A stretch of 64,000 bases of DNA from Pannonibacter indicus (GCF_001418225.1 NZ_LIPT01000002.1:372001-436000), one strand, 5' to 3'. Positions 8,010 to 17,105 are shown, counted from the stretch's first letter. The notes: generated by a model from the sequence alone, not told the origin. Numbers and translations: made by a program.

Positions 8010-9194
8010 TCAGACAGGGTATCCCGGATCGAAGCCCGGCAAATGCATTGCCATCTTCTTCATCGTGCTCTCAAACACCGCTTTTGCCAGATCCTGATCG
8101 CTCGCGGACAGGTCCTGCTTCCAGCGATGGACGGAGCTTTCCGAACTGGCGCTGGTGATGTGTGAATTCGCCGCCCCATCCGTTGCGCCTGAGGCAGGCA
8201 TTTCAAATGCCTCCAGCCCAATGAACTTAAACACACCGGACATTGTTTCCTGCGGTGAAGAGATCATGTCCTCATACAGGATCACCTTGTTCCTGCGGTC
8301 TTCCAGATCAAGCCTGTAAAGCATGCGCTCATAACCGAGTTTCAGCGCAGAAATATATTCATCCGTCTTGTAGAACTCCACTTGCGGGAAAAATGATCGG
8401 ACAGAACAAAGCACGTCGAATGGATGCCGGACAAGTGTGAGCTCTGCCGGATTCCCGTAGACTTCATTGAAGATCTCGGAGTGCATGTTCGGCTGCGTCT
8501 TCTCTGCGAAGAACACGGCTCCGTCTTTCCCGCATTCCTTGGCGAGTGCCTTGTAATATTGGTCAATCTGACGTTTGAAGAACTCGATTGTCTGAGGAAC
8601 ATGGGTATGATCGGCCCATTCCAGAACCGGATTGTGCTCTGCCGGATCCGCCATGAACGGATGAGAGAGGAACGGATTGCGGAAGATCTTGTTCATGGCC
8701 TGCTGAAATGCCGTTACCGGAACGTCCGGCCGGACATCGCGGGGCTGCAGCAGAATGCGGGCAGCATTCAGCCAGTACTGGGCTGCCTGACCTTCATAGG
8801 GATGAACATCCCAGCCGGCGATCTTGGGGTGGGACAGCAGGAGCTTCATCAGCAGCGTCGTGCCGCTGCGGCCCAGTCCAGACACAAGAAGCGGGTGGAT
8901 CGCCGCCGGATCCCCGGCGCTGTCACGGCTCCATGCAGGAGCCACACGCTCGACCTTGATCGTCCCTGCGCTGAAATAGACGGCATGAGGGAGATCCTCC
9001 TCATCAGCCCCAGTGTTCTCCAGATAAAGAACGACCGTCAGGTCACAGTGTGGCCCCGTCCCGATGAGACCTGCGTTGATCGAAAAGCTGTAGCTTGAGG
9101 TTGTGGCGGAATGACCCCAATAACTGGTCTCTGAAAGCGTTTCGCCATCCCAGAGGACCCGGATTGCCTTCAGCTTGAATTGGCTCTGTTGCAC
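8010..9194 (-). CDS. Sulfotransferase, 5' end removed by IS insertion
   Basis: The protein carries a PAPS-dependent sulfotransferase domain. G-L-G-R-S-G-T-T-L-L is the 5'-phosphosulfate-binding loop, and V-R-H-P-F-D-V-L-C-S-V-R-S is the 3'-phosphate region (about residues 255-270). About 85 beta-rich residues precede it. The open frame only reaches 9194 because a GTG happens to lie inside the terminal repeat of the IS element; native sequence begins at 9181. That GTG has no Shine-Dalgarno. No continuation of the gene is seen beyond the far end of the element, so the true N-terminus is lost. It probably sulfated the locus's glycan before disruption. Function of the remaining protein is doubtful. 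Confidence 0.8.
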   Translation of the reverse strand: MQQSQFKLKAIRVLWDGETLSETSYWGHSATTSSYSFSINAGLIGTGPHCDLTVVLYLENTGADEEDLPHAVYFSAGTIKVERVAPAWSRDSAGDPAAIHPLLVSGLGRSGTTLLMKLLLSHPKIAGWDVHPYEGQAAQYWLNAARILLQPRDVRPDVPVTAFQQAMNKIFRNPFLSHPFMADPAEHNPVLEWADHTHVPQTIEFFKRQIDQYYKALAKECGKDGAVFFAEKTQPNMHSEIFNEVYGNPAELTLVRHPFDVLCSVRSFFPQVEFYKTDEYISALKLGYERMLYRLDLEDRRNKVILYEDMISSPQETMSGVFKFIGLEAFEMPASGATDGAANSHITSASSESSVHRWKQDLSASDQDLAKAVFESTMKKMAMHLPGFDPGYPV

Positions 9195-10038
9195 AAATCG
9201 CGGGAGGAATTCATCTTGTGAATCCAGCGTGATAGCTGGGGCTCATGAGCAGACCGACACCCCCTGCCTGCAAGACCAGGAACTGGCCGGCCTACAACAA
9301 AGCGCTCAAGCACCGAGGCTCGCTGAAGATCTGATTCGATCCCGCCATGACCTGGGTCGCCACGCCGACCGGCAAGCGCGGGCGCCAGCCGGACTACCGT
9401 GATGCCGCGATCCAGACCTGCCTGACCATGAAGGTACTGTTCGGCATCGCCCTGCGCCAGACGGCCGGGTTCGTCGAACGCCTCCTGCGCCTGATCGGCC
9501 TGGACTGGGCAGTGCCTGACTTCAGCACGCTGTCTCGGCGGCAGAAGACCCTGAAGGTGAACATCCCCTAACGTGGTTCGGACGGTCCGCTGCACCTGCT
9601 GATCGACAGCACGGGCATCAAGGTCGAAGGCGAGGGTGAATGGAACGCGCACAAGCATGGTGGCCCCAAATGGCGGGTCTGGCCCAAGATCCACATCGGG
9701 ATCGACGAGAAAACACCGGAAATTCGGGCTGCCGAGTTCACCACCAGTGACGTGGGCGACGCGCCCATGCTGCCCGGACTGCTCAACCAGATCCCGCCCG
9801 GCCAGGAGATCGCCACCGTCACCGCCGAAGCCGCGCCGAAACCAAGATGCATTGCGTCAAGCTGCTGGGCCAGCGCCTGTCCGCACGGGACTTTGATCGT
9901 CAGGTCGCAGAGTTCCAGGTTCGTGTGACCGTGCTCAACGGCTTCACCGCGTTCGGAATCCCCGTCACGGAAGCCTTTGGATAAGTCTGTCCGGGAAAAG
10001 GTGAGCTCTGCCTCTCACCCGATTTGTGCAACGGAGCC
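9182..10038 (+). mobile_element. Decayed IS5-family (IS427-like) insertion sequence
   Basis: Terminal inverted repeats match 18 of 19 bases: GGCTCTGTTGCACAAATCG at 9182-9200 and, on the other strand, GGCTCCGTTGCACAAATCG at 10038-10020. The element is 857 bp, against roughly 1.05 kb that I recall for intact relatives; the difference fits an internal deletion in the transposase. No target-site duplication is visible (left flank AATT, right flank GCTT), which suggests a deletion or recombination after insertion. It lies at the 5' end of the sulfotransferase gene. Confidence 0.9.
9245..9984 (+). pseudogene. IS5-family DDE transposase, inactivated
   Basis: The gene starts at ATG 9245 and reads M-S-R-P-T-P-P-A-C-K-T. 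A TGA at 9332-9334 stands where the family has Trp (K-I-stop-F-D-P-A-M-T-W), and a TAA at 9569-9571 where it has Tyr (V-N-I-P-stop-R-G-S). The middle block L-L-I-D-S-T-G-I-K-V holds the first catalytic Asp. After I-A-T-V-T-A near 9823 the sequence jumps to E-T-K-M-H-C-V-K-L-L-G-Q-R-L in another frame. The second catalytic Asp region and the stretch up to the catalytic Glu are missing, roughly 80 residues by memory of the family. The tail ends I-P-V-T-E-A-F-G at TAA 9982-9984. It cannot be active. Confidence 0.9.
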
Positions 10039-10154
10039 GCTTCCGGTGACTATCGCGCGCCGGAGCTGCTATAGCCCTCTTGCTTCCTTGCGGAAGATGC
10101 CGTTGCTGATATCTCCGGCTTTCGCAATTCGTTTTGCTGGGACTATGGTGCAGC

Positions 10155-10709
10155 ATGATTCGTGCTTTTGATGTGATCCTGTCTGTGTCCGGGCTGCTCA
10201 TCGGCCTGCCCGTTCTGGCTGTTCTCTGGGTGGTGGGCTGGTTTGACACGGGCTCGCCGTTGTTCCGCCAGGAGCGGGTGGGGCGGGGGCAGAGGCCGTT
10301 TACCCTCGTCAAGTTCCGCACCATGCGGCCGGATACGGCATCCGTGGCCACCCATCAGGCCGATCCGCGTGCGGTGACGAAGCTGGGGCATTTTCTGCGG
10401 CGCACGAAACTCGATGAACTGCCGCAGCTCTGGAACGTGCTGAAGGGGGAGATGAGTCTTGTCGGCCCGCGGCCCTGCCTGTTCAACCAGACAGAACTGA
10501 TCACTGAGCGCGCAGCGCGCGGCGTCTTTGACGCGCGGCCGGGTATCACAGGGCTCGCCCAGATCAACGGTATCGACATGTCCACACCGCAGCTGCTGGC
10601 GGAAACCGATGCGCGGATGCTGAAGGACCTGAGCCTTTCCGCCTATTTCCGCTACATCCTCAAGACCATCAAAGGATCGGGCAGCGGCGACCGCATACGC
10701 GCCGGCTGA
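10155..10709 (+). CDS. Undecaprenyl-phosphate sugar phosphotransferase (PglC/WcaJ C-terminal type)
   Basis: A 184-residue bacterial sugar transferase that would start glycan assembly by placing a sugar-1-phosphate on undecaprenyl phosphate at the inner membrane. One N-terminal hydrophobic helix (about residues 5-27) is followed by [10 protein letters not shown], the K-F-R-T-M-R block, [20 protein letters not shown] with the catalytic D-E pair, and V-G-P-R-P. All are family hallmarks. It is the short PglC-like form without the N-terminal membrane domain of full-length WcaJ. The ATG at 10155 is preferred over a TTG at 10134. The gene ends two bases from the convergent coaBC. Confidence 0.9.
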   Translation: MIRAFDVILSVSGLLIGLPVLAVLWVVGWFDTGSPLFRQERVGRGQRPFTLVKFRTMRPDTASVATHQADPRAVTKLGHFLRRTKLDELPQLWNVLKGEMSLVGPRPCLFNQTELITERAARGVFDARPGITGLAQINGIDMSTPQLLAETDARMLKDLSLSAYFRYILKTIKGSGSGDRIRAG

Positions 10710-10711
10710 TC

Positions 10712-11941
10712 TCAGCCCTCAGCGGCTTCCAGCGCCGCCGCGATCCGCGCCACCAGCCGCCGGGCGACTTCGGTTTTGCCGAGGGTCGGCCAGTCCTCGA
10801 TGCCGTCATGGGTGACGATGCGCACCGTATTGGCGTCGCCGCCCATCACGCCCGTGGATGGGCTGACATCGTTGGCGACGATCCAGTCTGCGGCCTTGCG
10901 CTGCAGCTTGCCTTGCGCATTGGCGATGAGGTTCTGTGTTTCGGCGGCAAAGCCGACGACCAGCCTTGGGCGGTTGCCGGCAAGGTGCCCGACCGTGGAG
11001 AGGATGTCCGGGTTCTCGACCAGCGCCAGGGCAGGGGGCTGGCCCGTACCGTCCTTCTTGATCTTCTCGCTGCCTTCCTGCGCCACACGCCAGTCGGCAA
11101 CGGCTGCGGCCATGATGGCCACGTCGGCGGGCAGTGCCGCTTCGACAGCCGCCAGCATGTCCTTGGCTGTTTCCACATGGATGACCGTGACGCCGGCCGG
11201 ATCGGGCAGGGTGACAGGGCCGGAAATGAGCGTCACCCGGGCTCCAGCTTCGGCAGCTGCTGCAGCAATGGCGTGGCCCTGCTTGCCGGACGAGCGGTTG
11301 GCGATGTAGCGCACCGGATCAATCGGCTCGTGGGTCGGCCCGGAGGTGATGACCACATGCTTCCCGCTGAGCGGTCCCGCTTGCGGCGCGCTGCCGGCTT
11401 CCAGAAGCTCAAGCGCCCTTTCGGCAATGGCCAGCGGCTCGGCCATGCGGCCAAGGCCTGCCTCGCCGCTCTCGGCCATTTCGCCGCTCTCCGGGCCAAT
11501 GAAGGCAATGCCATCGGCCTTGAGAGTGGCCACATTGCGCTGCGTCGCCGGGTGCGCCCACATGGCTGGATTCATCGCCGGGGCCACCAGCACGGGCCGG
11601 TTGGTCGCCAGAAGCACGGTGCTGGCGAGATCCCCGGCAAGGCCCTGCGCCATCTTGGCCATCAGGTCCGCCGTGGCTGGCGCCACGATGATGAGACCGG
11701 TGTCGCGGGCAAGGCGGATGTGGCCGACATCCTGTTCCGCCTCCCGGTCGAAGAGGTCGGTGTAGACCTTTTCAGCCGTCAGCGCTCCGGCCGCAAGAGG
11801 AGTGATGAACTGCTGCGCGGCGGCTGTCATCACCACCTTCACCTTCACGCCGCGTTCGCGCAGGCGGCGGATCAGGTCCAGCGACTTGTAGGCGGCGATG
11901 CCGCCGCCGATGATCAGGAGAACCCGTTTTCCGCCGGTCAT
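10712..11941 (-). CDS. coaBC: Bifunctional phosphopantothenoylcysteine decarboxylase / phosphopantothenate-cysteine ligase
   Basis: Carries out two steps of coenzyme A synthesis: joining cysteine to 4'-phosphopantothenate (CoaB), then decarboxylation to 4'-phosphopantetheine with FMN (CoaC). The N-terminal flavoprotein domain shows G-G-G-I-A-A-Y-K-S and, at about residues 119-131, the P-A-M-N-P-A-M-W substrate-binding motif. The C-terminal ligase domain begins with V-V-I-T-S-G-P-T-H-E-P-I-D-P-V-R and contains N-R-S-S-G-K-Q-G. Length is 409 residues, normal for the fusion. It starts 11 bases after the end of the LppC-type gene and is probably co-transcribed with it. Confidence 0.95.
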   Translation of the reverse strand: MTGGKRVLLIIGGGIAAYKSLDLIRRLRERGVKVKVVMTAAAQQFITPLAAGALTAEKVYTDLFDREAEQDVGHIRLARDTGLIIVAPATADLMAKMAQGLAGDLASTVLLATNRPVLVAPAMNPAMWAHPATQRNVATLKADGIAFIGPESGEMAESGEAGLGRMAEPLAIAERALELLEAGSAPQAGPLSGKHVVITSGPTHEPIDPVRYIANRSSGKQGHAIAAAAAEAGARVTLISGPVTLPDPAGVTVIHVETAKDMLAAVEAALPADVAIMAAAVADWRVAQEGSEKIKKDGTGQPPALALVENPDILSTVGHLAGNRPRLVVGFAAETQNLIANAQGKLQRKAADWIVANDVSPSTGVMGGDANTVRIVTHDGIEDWPTLGKTEVARRLVARIAAALEAAEG

Positions 11942-11952
11942 GATGGGCTTTC

Positions 11953-13215
11953 TCAGCTGGGGCTGCGGAAATCGCGCGGAGCCGGGGAGACAGGCTTCAC
12001 GCCCGAACCGGTGATTTCATAGACCGCGAGGCCACGCTCATTCTGGCCATTCGGCAGAAAGCGGAACACGCCGTCGATGCCAAGGAAGCCGTCGCGGTTG
12101 GTCAGCGTCTGCGTGGCAAAGCGCTGGGGCCCGGCGGAGCGCACGAGCCCGGCGGCAAGGATGGTGCCGTCATAGGCAAGCGAGGCATTGCGCGGCGGCG
12201 GGCTGCCATAGGCAGCCTGATAGCGGCTGGCCAGAGCATCAAAGCCGCTCTTTTCCGGGCCGGGGAACCAGGCGCCGGCCATCATCGGGCTGTTGGTCAC
12301 CTGCTGGGTTTCCCACTGGCCGCTGCCGAGCAGCTTGACCGTGCCAAGGTTCGCCCCCTGCTGCACCAGCGTCTGCACTACGAAAGGCGCGACGCCACCG
12401 CCCGCAGGCACAAACAGCGCGTCGATCTGAGGCAGATTCGGAGCCAGCTGCTGCGCCTTGGCCGCCAGATCCGACGTGTCGCTGCCCGTCAGCCTGTAGC
12501 GCTGGATGGCGACGATGCGCCCGCCCACACGGCCCACTTCCTGGCGGAAGGCCGCTTCGGCGACAGCACCATAGGCATCATCCGGCAACAGCGCGGCAAA
12601 GGACTTGCGGTTCTGCTGTGCCGCGTAACCGATGATCCGGCGCACGTCGCCGGCAGGCAGGAAGCTGAGCAGATAGACGCCGGGGGCTGCAACAGACGTG
12701 TCGCTGGAGAAGGCGACGATCGGGATGCCGGCATTGCGCGCCGCATTGGCGGCACCGGTGACGGCGGGAGCAAAGACCGGCCCGAGCAGCAGCTCGGCCC
12801 CTTCCGACATGGCCGCTTCGGCCGCCGCGCGCCCGCCTTCCGCCGTGCCTTGCGTATCCTTCACCAGAAGCTGGATGTTGGAGCCCTGAAAATCACTGAT
12901 CGCCAGCTGTGCGGCATTCTTGAAAGTGGTGGCGATGGAGGAGGCAGAGCCGCCGCCGCTGAGCGGCAGCAGCAGGCCGACGCGAATCGACCCGTCGCCA
13001 ATCATCTCGCCTGCCACGGTCGGCGAGGCCGGGGTCGCCGGGAAGGAGGAGTTGTCCTGAACCGGCCCCATGGTGGAGGGCATGCAGCCCGCCAGAAGGC
13101 CGAGCGCCCCGGCAAGAGCGGCAAACCGAAGCCGGCTCCGGCGCAGAAAACCGCGTCCGGACGCATCTGGGGATGCTGTTTTCATGCCCTTGGCGGCTTC
13201 AATCGTGTTTTGCAC
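11953..13215 (-). CDS. Penicillin-binding protein activator, LppC-family lipoprotein
   Basis: A periplasmic lipoprotein with a type I periplasmic-binding fold, related to LpoA (YraM), which stimulates peptidoglycan synthesis in gammaproteobacteria; the same role here is inferred. The lipobox L-L-A-G-C lies near residue 45. I-R-V-G-L-L-L-P-L-S-G begins the binding domain. I set the start at GTG 13215 because AGGAGG stands five bases upstream; the next in-frame ATG (13185) has no proper Shine-Dalgarno. A longer frame to 14088 is only the shadow of rsmI. Divergent from rsmI and directly upstream of coaBC. Confidence 0.88.
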   Translation of the reverse strand: MQNTIEAAKGMKTASPDASGRGFLRRSRLRFAALAGALGLLAGCMPSTMGPVQDNSSFPATPASPTVAGEMIGDGSIRVGLLLPLSGGGSASSIATTFKNAAQLAISDFQGSNIQLLVKDTQGTAEGGRAAAEAAMSEGAELLLGPVFAPAVTGAANAARNAGIPIVAFSSDTSVAAPGVYLLSFLPAGDVRRIIGYAAQQNRKSFAALLPDDAYGAVAEAAFRQEVGRVGGRIVAIQRYRLTGSDTSDLAAKAQQLAPNLPQIDALFVPAGGGVAPFVVQTLVQQGANLGTVKLLGSGQWETQQVTNSPMMAGAWFPGPEKSGFDALASRYQAAYGSPPPRNASLAYDGTILAAGLVRSAGPQRFATQTLTNRDGFLGIDGVFRFLPNGQNERGLAVYEITGSGVKPVSPAPRDFRSPS

Positions 13216-13335
13216 TATGGCCTCCTCGCGTCCGCGTTCAAAAACCTTTACGAATTCAGAACGTTCCTGTCCAGTTTCACGAGACTGGATCATGTGTTGG
13301 ACAGCCCTCAAGCTGTTGTTGCCCGGAGTTTTGAC

Positions 13336-14280
13336 ATGATGATGGCTGAAGCCCCGCCAGAACGGCGTTATTTTGTTGCCGGACAGGTGGTCGAGGCGCC
13401 CCGGCAGGAGGCCGCGCTCTATGTCGTCTCGACGCCGATCGGCAATCTTGGTGACATTACGCTGCGCGCCCTGGAAACTCTGGCTGGCGCAGATGTGATT
13501 GCCTGCGAGGACACGCGCGTCACGGCGACGCTGGCCCAGCGCTTCGGGCTTCGGGCGCCGCTTCTGCCCTATCACGAGCACAATGCAGAGCGGCAGCGCC
13601 CGCGGCTTCTGGCGGCGCTGGCCGAAGGCAAGGCGGTGGCGCTGGTCTCTGATGCCGGCACGCCACTGGTTTCCGATCCGGGCTACCGGCTGGTGCGCGA
13701 TGTGCTGGAAGCCGGCTACCGGGTCATCCCCATTCCCGGTGCCTCTGCGCCGCTTGCCGCGCTGGTCGCTTCCGGCCTGCCCAGCGATACGCTGCTTTTT
13801 GCGGGCTTCCTGCCGCAGAAGGCAGGCCAGCGCAGCCGCCGGCTGGCGGAGCTGGCGGCCATTCCGGCCACCCTTGCCTTTTTCGAATCGCCCCACCGGC
13901 TGGCTGCCTCTCTCGCCGCCATGGCTGAGGTGCTGGGCGACAGGGCTGCGGTGGTCGCCCGCGAGCTGACAAAGAAGTTCGAAACCTTCCAGCGCGGCAC
14001 ACTGCCGGAACTGGCGGCTTTCTATGAAAAAAACCCGCCCAAGGGCGAAATCGTCGTTCTCATCGGCCCGCCGGAGGTGCAGGCTCATGAGGAAGATGCC
14101 GCCGATGTGGAAGCGCTGCTCACCGGGGCCCTTGCCGGCATGCCCGTTGCCGCCGCCGCCAAGGACGTGGCGAAGCGCACGGGGCTGGACCGGAACGAGG
14201 TTTACAAGCTGGCGCTGGCGCTGAAGGCAGCCGCCGGGAACGGGCAGGGCGAGGACGGCACGGAAGAGGCAGAGTCATGA
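13336..14280 (+). CDS. rsmI: 16S rRNA (cytidine1402-2'-O)-methyltransferase
   Basis: Methylates the ribose 2'-O of C1402 in 16S rRNA with S-adenosylmethionine, fine-tuning the ribosomal P site. Family marks are L-Y-V-V-S-T-P-I-G-N-L-G-D-I-T-L-R-A-L, A-C-E-D-T-R-V-T, Y-H-E-H-N and V-S-D-A-G-T-P-L-V-S-D-P-G-Y. P-I-P-G-A-S-A follows. Length 314 residues. GGAG at 13325-13328 places the start at the first of three consecutive ATGs (13336). The 120 bases shared with the divergent LppC-type gene should hold both promoters. The stop overlaps yraN (ATGA). Confidence 0.93.
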   Translation: MMMAEAPPERRYFVAGQVVEAPRQEAALYVVSTPIGNLGDITLRALETLAGADVIACEDTRVTATLAQRFGLRAPLLPYHEHNAERQRPRLLAALAEGKAVALVSDAGTPLVSDPGYRLVRDVLEAGYRVIPIPGASAPLAALVASGLPSDTLLFAGFLPQKAGQRSRRLAELAAIPATLAFFESPHRLAASLAAMAEVLGDRAAVVARELTKKFETFQRGTLPELAAFYEKNPPKGEIVVLIGPPEVQAHEEDAADVEALLTGALAGMPVAAAAKDVAKRTGLDRNEVYKLALALKAAAGNGQGEDGTEEAES

Positions 14281-14660
14281 AGCGCCAGCGGCAGGACAAG
14301 CGGCGGAAAGCCTACCGGCTGGGTCATCTGGCCGAGAGCCTCGCTGCCCTGTCGCTGCGCCTGCGCGGCTGGCGCATTCTGGAGCGCCGCTTCAAGGCCT
14401 CGACCGGTGAGGTGGATCTCATTGCCGAACGGGGCGATGTGGTGGCTTTTGTCGAGGTAAAGGCCCGGCGCACCCGCTCCGCGGCGCTGGAAGCGGTCAC
14501 CCCCACCGCCCGCAACCGCATCATCCGTGCCGCGCAGATCTATCTGCTGCACCATCCGCATCTTGCCGCGCAGACGCTGCGGTTCGATCTGGTTCTGGTC
14601 GTGCCCTTCCGCTGGCCCGAACATGTGATGGACGCCTTCCGGCCGGACGGACTGGCCTGA
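14277..14660 (+). CDS. YraN / UPF0102 family nuclease-like protein
   Basis: A 127-residue protein with a restriction-endonuclease-like (PD-(D/E)XK) core. R-R-F-K-A-S-T-G-E-V-D-L-I-A and V-A-F-V-E-V-K-A-R are the predicted metal-binding strands. Family members are conserved in many bacteria and often follow rsmI, as here, but the cellular role is not settled. Translation is coupled to rsmI through a four-base ATGA overlap. Confidence 0.9.
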   Translation: MKRQRQDKRRKAYRLGHLAESLAALSLRLRGWRILERRFKASTGEVDLIAERGDVVAFVEVKARRTRSAALEAVTPTARNRIIRAAQIYLLHHPHLAAQTLRFDLVLVVPFRWPEHVMDAFRPDGLA

Positions 14661-14703
14661 AGTCTCGCGCTGGTTTTGCGTCTGGAGCCGGAGACGGCAG
14701 CCT

Positions 14704-14904
14704 CTAGCGCCTGCGGGAGGAACTTTGCGTCTCCTCTCCCGGATCTTCAGCCAGCGGGCCGCAGTTGTTGCGGTTGCTCCGGCAGCGGTCCGAACAATAG
14801 AGCACGTTATCCCAGTCGCGGGCCCATTTGCGCCGCCAGGTGAAGGGCCTTGCGCAGGTGCGGCAGGTCTTGACCGGCAGATCGGATTTCTTGCGCATCT
14901 TCAT
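14704..14904 (-). CDS. DUF2256 zinc-ribbon-like small protein
   Basis: A 66-residue basic protein with four cysteines arranged C-R-T-C near residue 15 and C-S-D-R-C near residue 39, the pattern of DUF2256. The motif [13 protein letters not shown] lies between them, and the C-terminus is arginine-rich. Zinc binding is inferred. The ATG overlaps the stop of the photolyase-like gene (ATGA), so the two proteins are made together, suggesting a shared role in DNA repair or light response. Its biochemical function is not known to me. Confidence 0.85.
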   Translation of the reverse strand: MKMRKKSDLPVKTCRTCARPFTWRRKWARDWDNVLYCSDRCRSNRNNCGPLAEDPGEETQSSSRRR

Positions 14905-16517
14905 GGTCTGCCCTCGCCCTCCTCCTGCGGCAGCAACAGGCCGAAGCTGAGCTGGGAAGTGGTGTCTGCCGGGCGCTTGCGCCTTGCTCCGCCATCGCGG
15001 CCCCGGCGGGTGATGCCGGACTTGCGGCTGCCATGCCGCTCCTGAATGGTGTCAGCCGCCTTGTGAAACTCACGGTCCTTGCGCAAGGACCAGACCTTGT
15101 CCCGCGCTTCCCGTGCGGCCGCCACATGATCCACCACCGGCAGCGGATAGGCCTTGTCCAGCACGGCGCCCGCGTTGGGGGCTTTCCAGGGCTCGTGCAG
15201 GAAAGCGTCCGCAATGGCGCGCAATTCCGGCACCCAGCGGCGGATGAAGCGGCCATCCGGGTCCTGATCCAGCCCCTGTTTCACCGGATTGTAGATGCGG
15301 ATGGTGTTGATGCCCGTGGTGCCGGACTGCATCTGCACCTGAGGCCAGTGGATGCCGGGCTCATAATCGGTGAAACAGCGGGCAAGATGCTCCCCCGGCG
15401 TGCGCCAGTCCAGCCACAGGTGATAGCTGGAGACGGCCATCAGCATGGCGCGCATGCGGAAGTTCATCCAGCCGGTGGCAAGGAGCGCCCGCATGGTGGC
15501 ATCCACAAAGGGCAGGCCCGTTTCGCCCTTCATCCAGGCCTCCAGCCGCGCCCGGTCCGGCTCACGCGGGCGCAGGCCGTCATGGGCGGGATGCAGGTTG
15601 CTGACCTCGATGCGCGGCGCATCCTCCAGCTTCTGCATGAAGTGGCAGTGCCAGTGCAGCCGGGCTAGAAAGGAACTGACGGCACCGCGCCATGTGGCTG
15701 CACCCGGCGCATCCCCCGCAAGAACCAGATGGTTCAACCGGTCTTCCGCCCGCTGCGTAATCTCCCGCAAGGACAGCGTGCCGAAGGCGATGTGCGGCGA
15801 GAGGCGCGAACAAACATCGAAGCCGGAAACAGGGCTCGACATGCCGGCTCTGTAGGTCTTGCCGCGCCGGTGCAGGAAGCCCTCAAGACAGGCAAGGCCC
15901 GCCTTGCGCCCGCCGGGCTGGCGCTGGGGGCAGAGGTCTGGCGCGAGGCCAGGACCGCCCGCCGGGGGCAGGGGGCCGGGATCAATGATGTGGCCAAGGC
16001 TGGAAAGCGGAGTGAGCAGGGGCTCCGGCAGCAGGGGCTTGCGCATGTCATGATCCCAGCGCGCAGCCCAGCCGTTGCGGCTCGCCAGACGGCGCACCAC
16101 GCCGGTCTGGCGCGGCTCGTGCCATGGGATGCCTTCGGCCCGTACAAAGGCCTTCACCGCCAGGTCGCGGCGGAAGGTCCACAGGTTGCCGGTTTCCTCA
16201 TGCGACCACAGGGCGGCGATGCCCCGCGCCCGGTGCAGCGCGGAAAGCACCGGCACCGCCTCGCCCGTGCGGATGACCAGCGGCTGGCCCAGCCGGGCGA
16301 GGACCTCCCGCAGCTCCTCAAGGCATTCCCGCAGGAAGGCGAACTGGCGGCCGGACATGTCCGGCTGCGCCCACAGACCCGGCTCCACGATATAGAGCGG
16401 CAGCACCGGCCCAAGGCGGGCGGCCTCGAACAGGGGCTGATGATCAAAGGTGCGCAGGTCCCGCTTGAACCAGACAACCTGCAGACCGGATGAAGAGGGT
16501 TTAGAGGCCGTGGGCAT
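14901..16517 (-). CDS. Cryptochrome / photolyase family flavoprotein
   Basis: A 538-residue photolyase-fold protein, expected to bind FAD and an antenna cofactor and to act in light-driven DNA repair or signalling. The antenna domain starts [12 protein letters not shown]. The FAD domain has [11 protein letters not shown] and T-G-W-M-N-F-R-M-R, and later I-R-I-Y-N-P and R-R-W-V-P-E-L. The stretch that in CPD photolyases reads D-L-A-A-N-N-x-x-W-Q-W is here [12 protein letters not shown], so the flavin pocket differs. ATG 16517 is chosen over an upstream TTG. It follows mmcB by about 70 bases on the same strand, and DUF2256 is coupled downstream. Confidence 0.88.
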   Translation of the reverse strand: MPTASKPSSSGLQVVWFKRDLRTFDHQPLFEAARLGPVLPLYIVEPGLWAQPDMSGRQFAFLRECLEELREVLARLGQPLVIRTGEAVPVLSALHRARGIAALWSHEETGNLWTFRRDLAVKAFVRAEGIPWHEPRQTGVVRRLASRNGWAARWDHDMRKPLLPEPLLTPLSSLGHIIDPGPLPPAGGPGLAPDLCPQRQPGGRKAGLACLEGFLHRRGKTYRAGMSSPVSGFDVCSRLSPHIAFGTLSLREITQRAEDRLNHLVLAGDAPGAATWRGAVSSFLARLHWHCHFMQKLEDAPRIEVSNLHPAHDGLRPREPDRARLEAWMKGETGLPFVDATMRALLATGWMNFRMRAMLMAVSSYHLWLDWRTPGEHLARCFTDYEPGIHWPQVQMQSGTTGINTIRIYNPVKQGLDQDPDGRFIRRWVPELRAIADAFLHEPWKAPNAGAVLDKAYPLPVVDHVAAAREARDKVWSLRKDREFHKAADTIQERHGSRKSGITRRGRDGGARRKRPADTTSQLSFGLLLPQEEGEGRP

Positions 16518-16586
16518 GACGGGGTCTGGCAAGGGCTTGGGTTCGCGTGGAGACTGTCCCTCTTACGCCAGTCCCAGCGTCAAGGA

Positions 16587-17096
16587 TCAGAGCACGCTAG
16601 CGATGGCCCTTGCATCCGGGTCCAGAAGGTCATGCAGGCGCAGCGCCGCCTGACGGGCAAAGCGGGAGGTCACGGCTTTGCGCGTGGCGGCGGCCAGCGG
16701 ATGGTGCGGGGCCTCGCGCAGGATATCTGCGGCATAGCCATCAGACAGGATCAGCCCGGCATCCTCTGGGAAGATTTCCGCCGGCACATCCACATGGGTG
16801 GCAAAATAGAACCGGTCACAATGGGCGCGGTAGTCCGGCCATTTGGTGTCTGCCCTGAAATCCGCGATGGAGGATTTCACCTCGATGATGATGATCTCGT
16901 GCTTTGGGCCCAGCGCAATCAGATCCGCCCGCCGCCCGGAGGAAAGAGTCAGCTCGGGCAGGCAGGCAAAGCCCTGCAGGCGCATGAGCCGGGCCGCCCC
17001 GCGCCAGACCTTGAGCGCCGTTTCGGACTGGCGCCCGTCCGTCAGCGGGTCATGCAGGGCAATGCGGTTGGTACGGGCAAGGTCCAGCGGATTCAT
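16587..17096 (-). CDS. mmcB: MmcB-type DNA repair protein
   Basis: A 169-residue protein of the MmcB family, which in Caulobacter is SOS-induced and linked to the ImuABC mutagenesis system. The core R-A-D-L-I-A-L followed by E-I-I-I-I-E-V-K-S-S is the PD-(D/E)XK nuclease-like pattern. An ATG at 17114 would give six more residues but lies inside the LexA-type box at 17106-17120, so I place the start at ATG 17096. The box directly upstream implies LexA control, possibly extending to the photolyase-like gene and DUF2256, which follow on the same strand. Confidence 0.85.
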   Translation of the reverse strand: MNPLDLARTNRIALHDPLTDGRQSETALKVWRGAARLMRLQGFACLPELTLSSGRRADLIALGPKHEIIIIEVKSSIADFRADTKWPDYRAHCDRFYFATHVDVPAEIFPEDAGLILSDGYAADILREAPHHPLAAATRKAVTSRFARQAALRLHDLLDPDARAIASVL

Positions 17097-17105
17097 CCTG
17101 CAAAT

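Noticed and set aside
10039-10154. Missing N-terminal part of the sulfotransferase beyond the IS element
   Set aside because: The minus-strand frame that stays open there shows no sulfotransferase-like or beta-domain sequence, and no target duplication links the two sides.
11953-14088. A 711-codon open frame covering the LppC-type gene and the antisense of rsmI
   Set aside because: Only the part from 13215 has family resemblance, a lipobox and a good Shine-Dalgarno; the rest mirrors the rsmI coding sequence.
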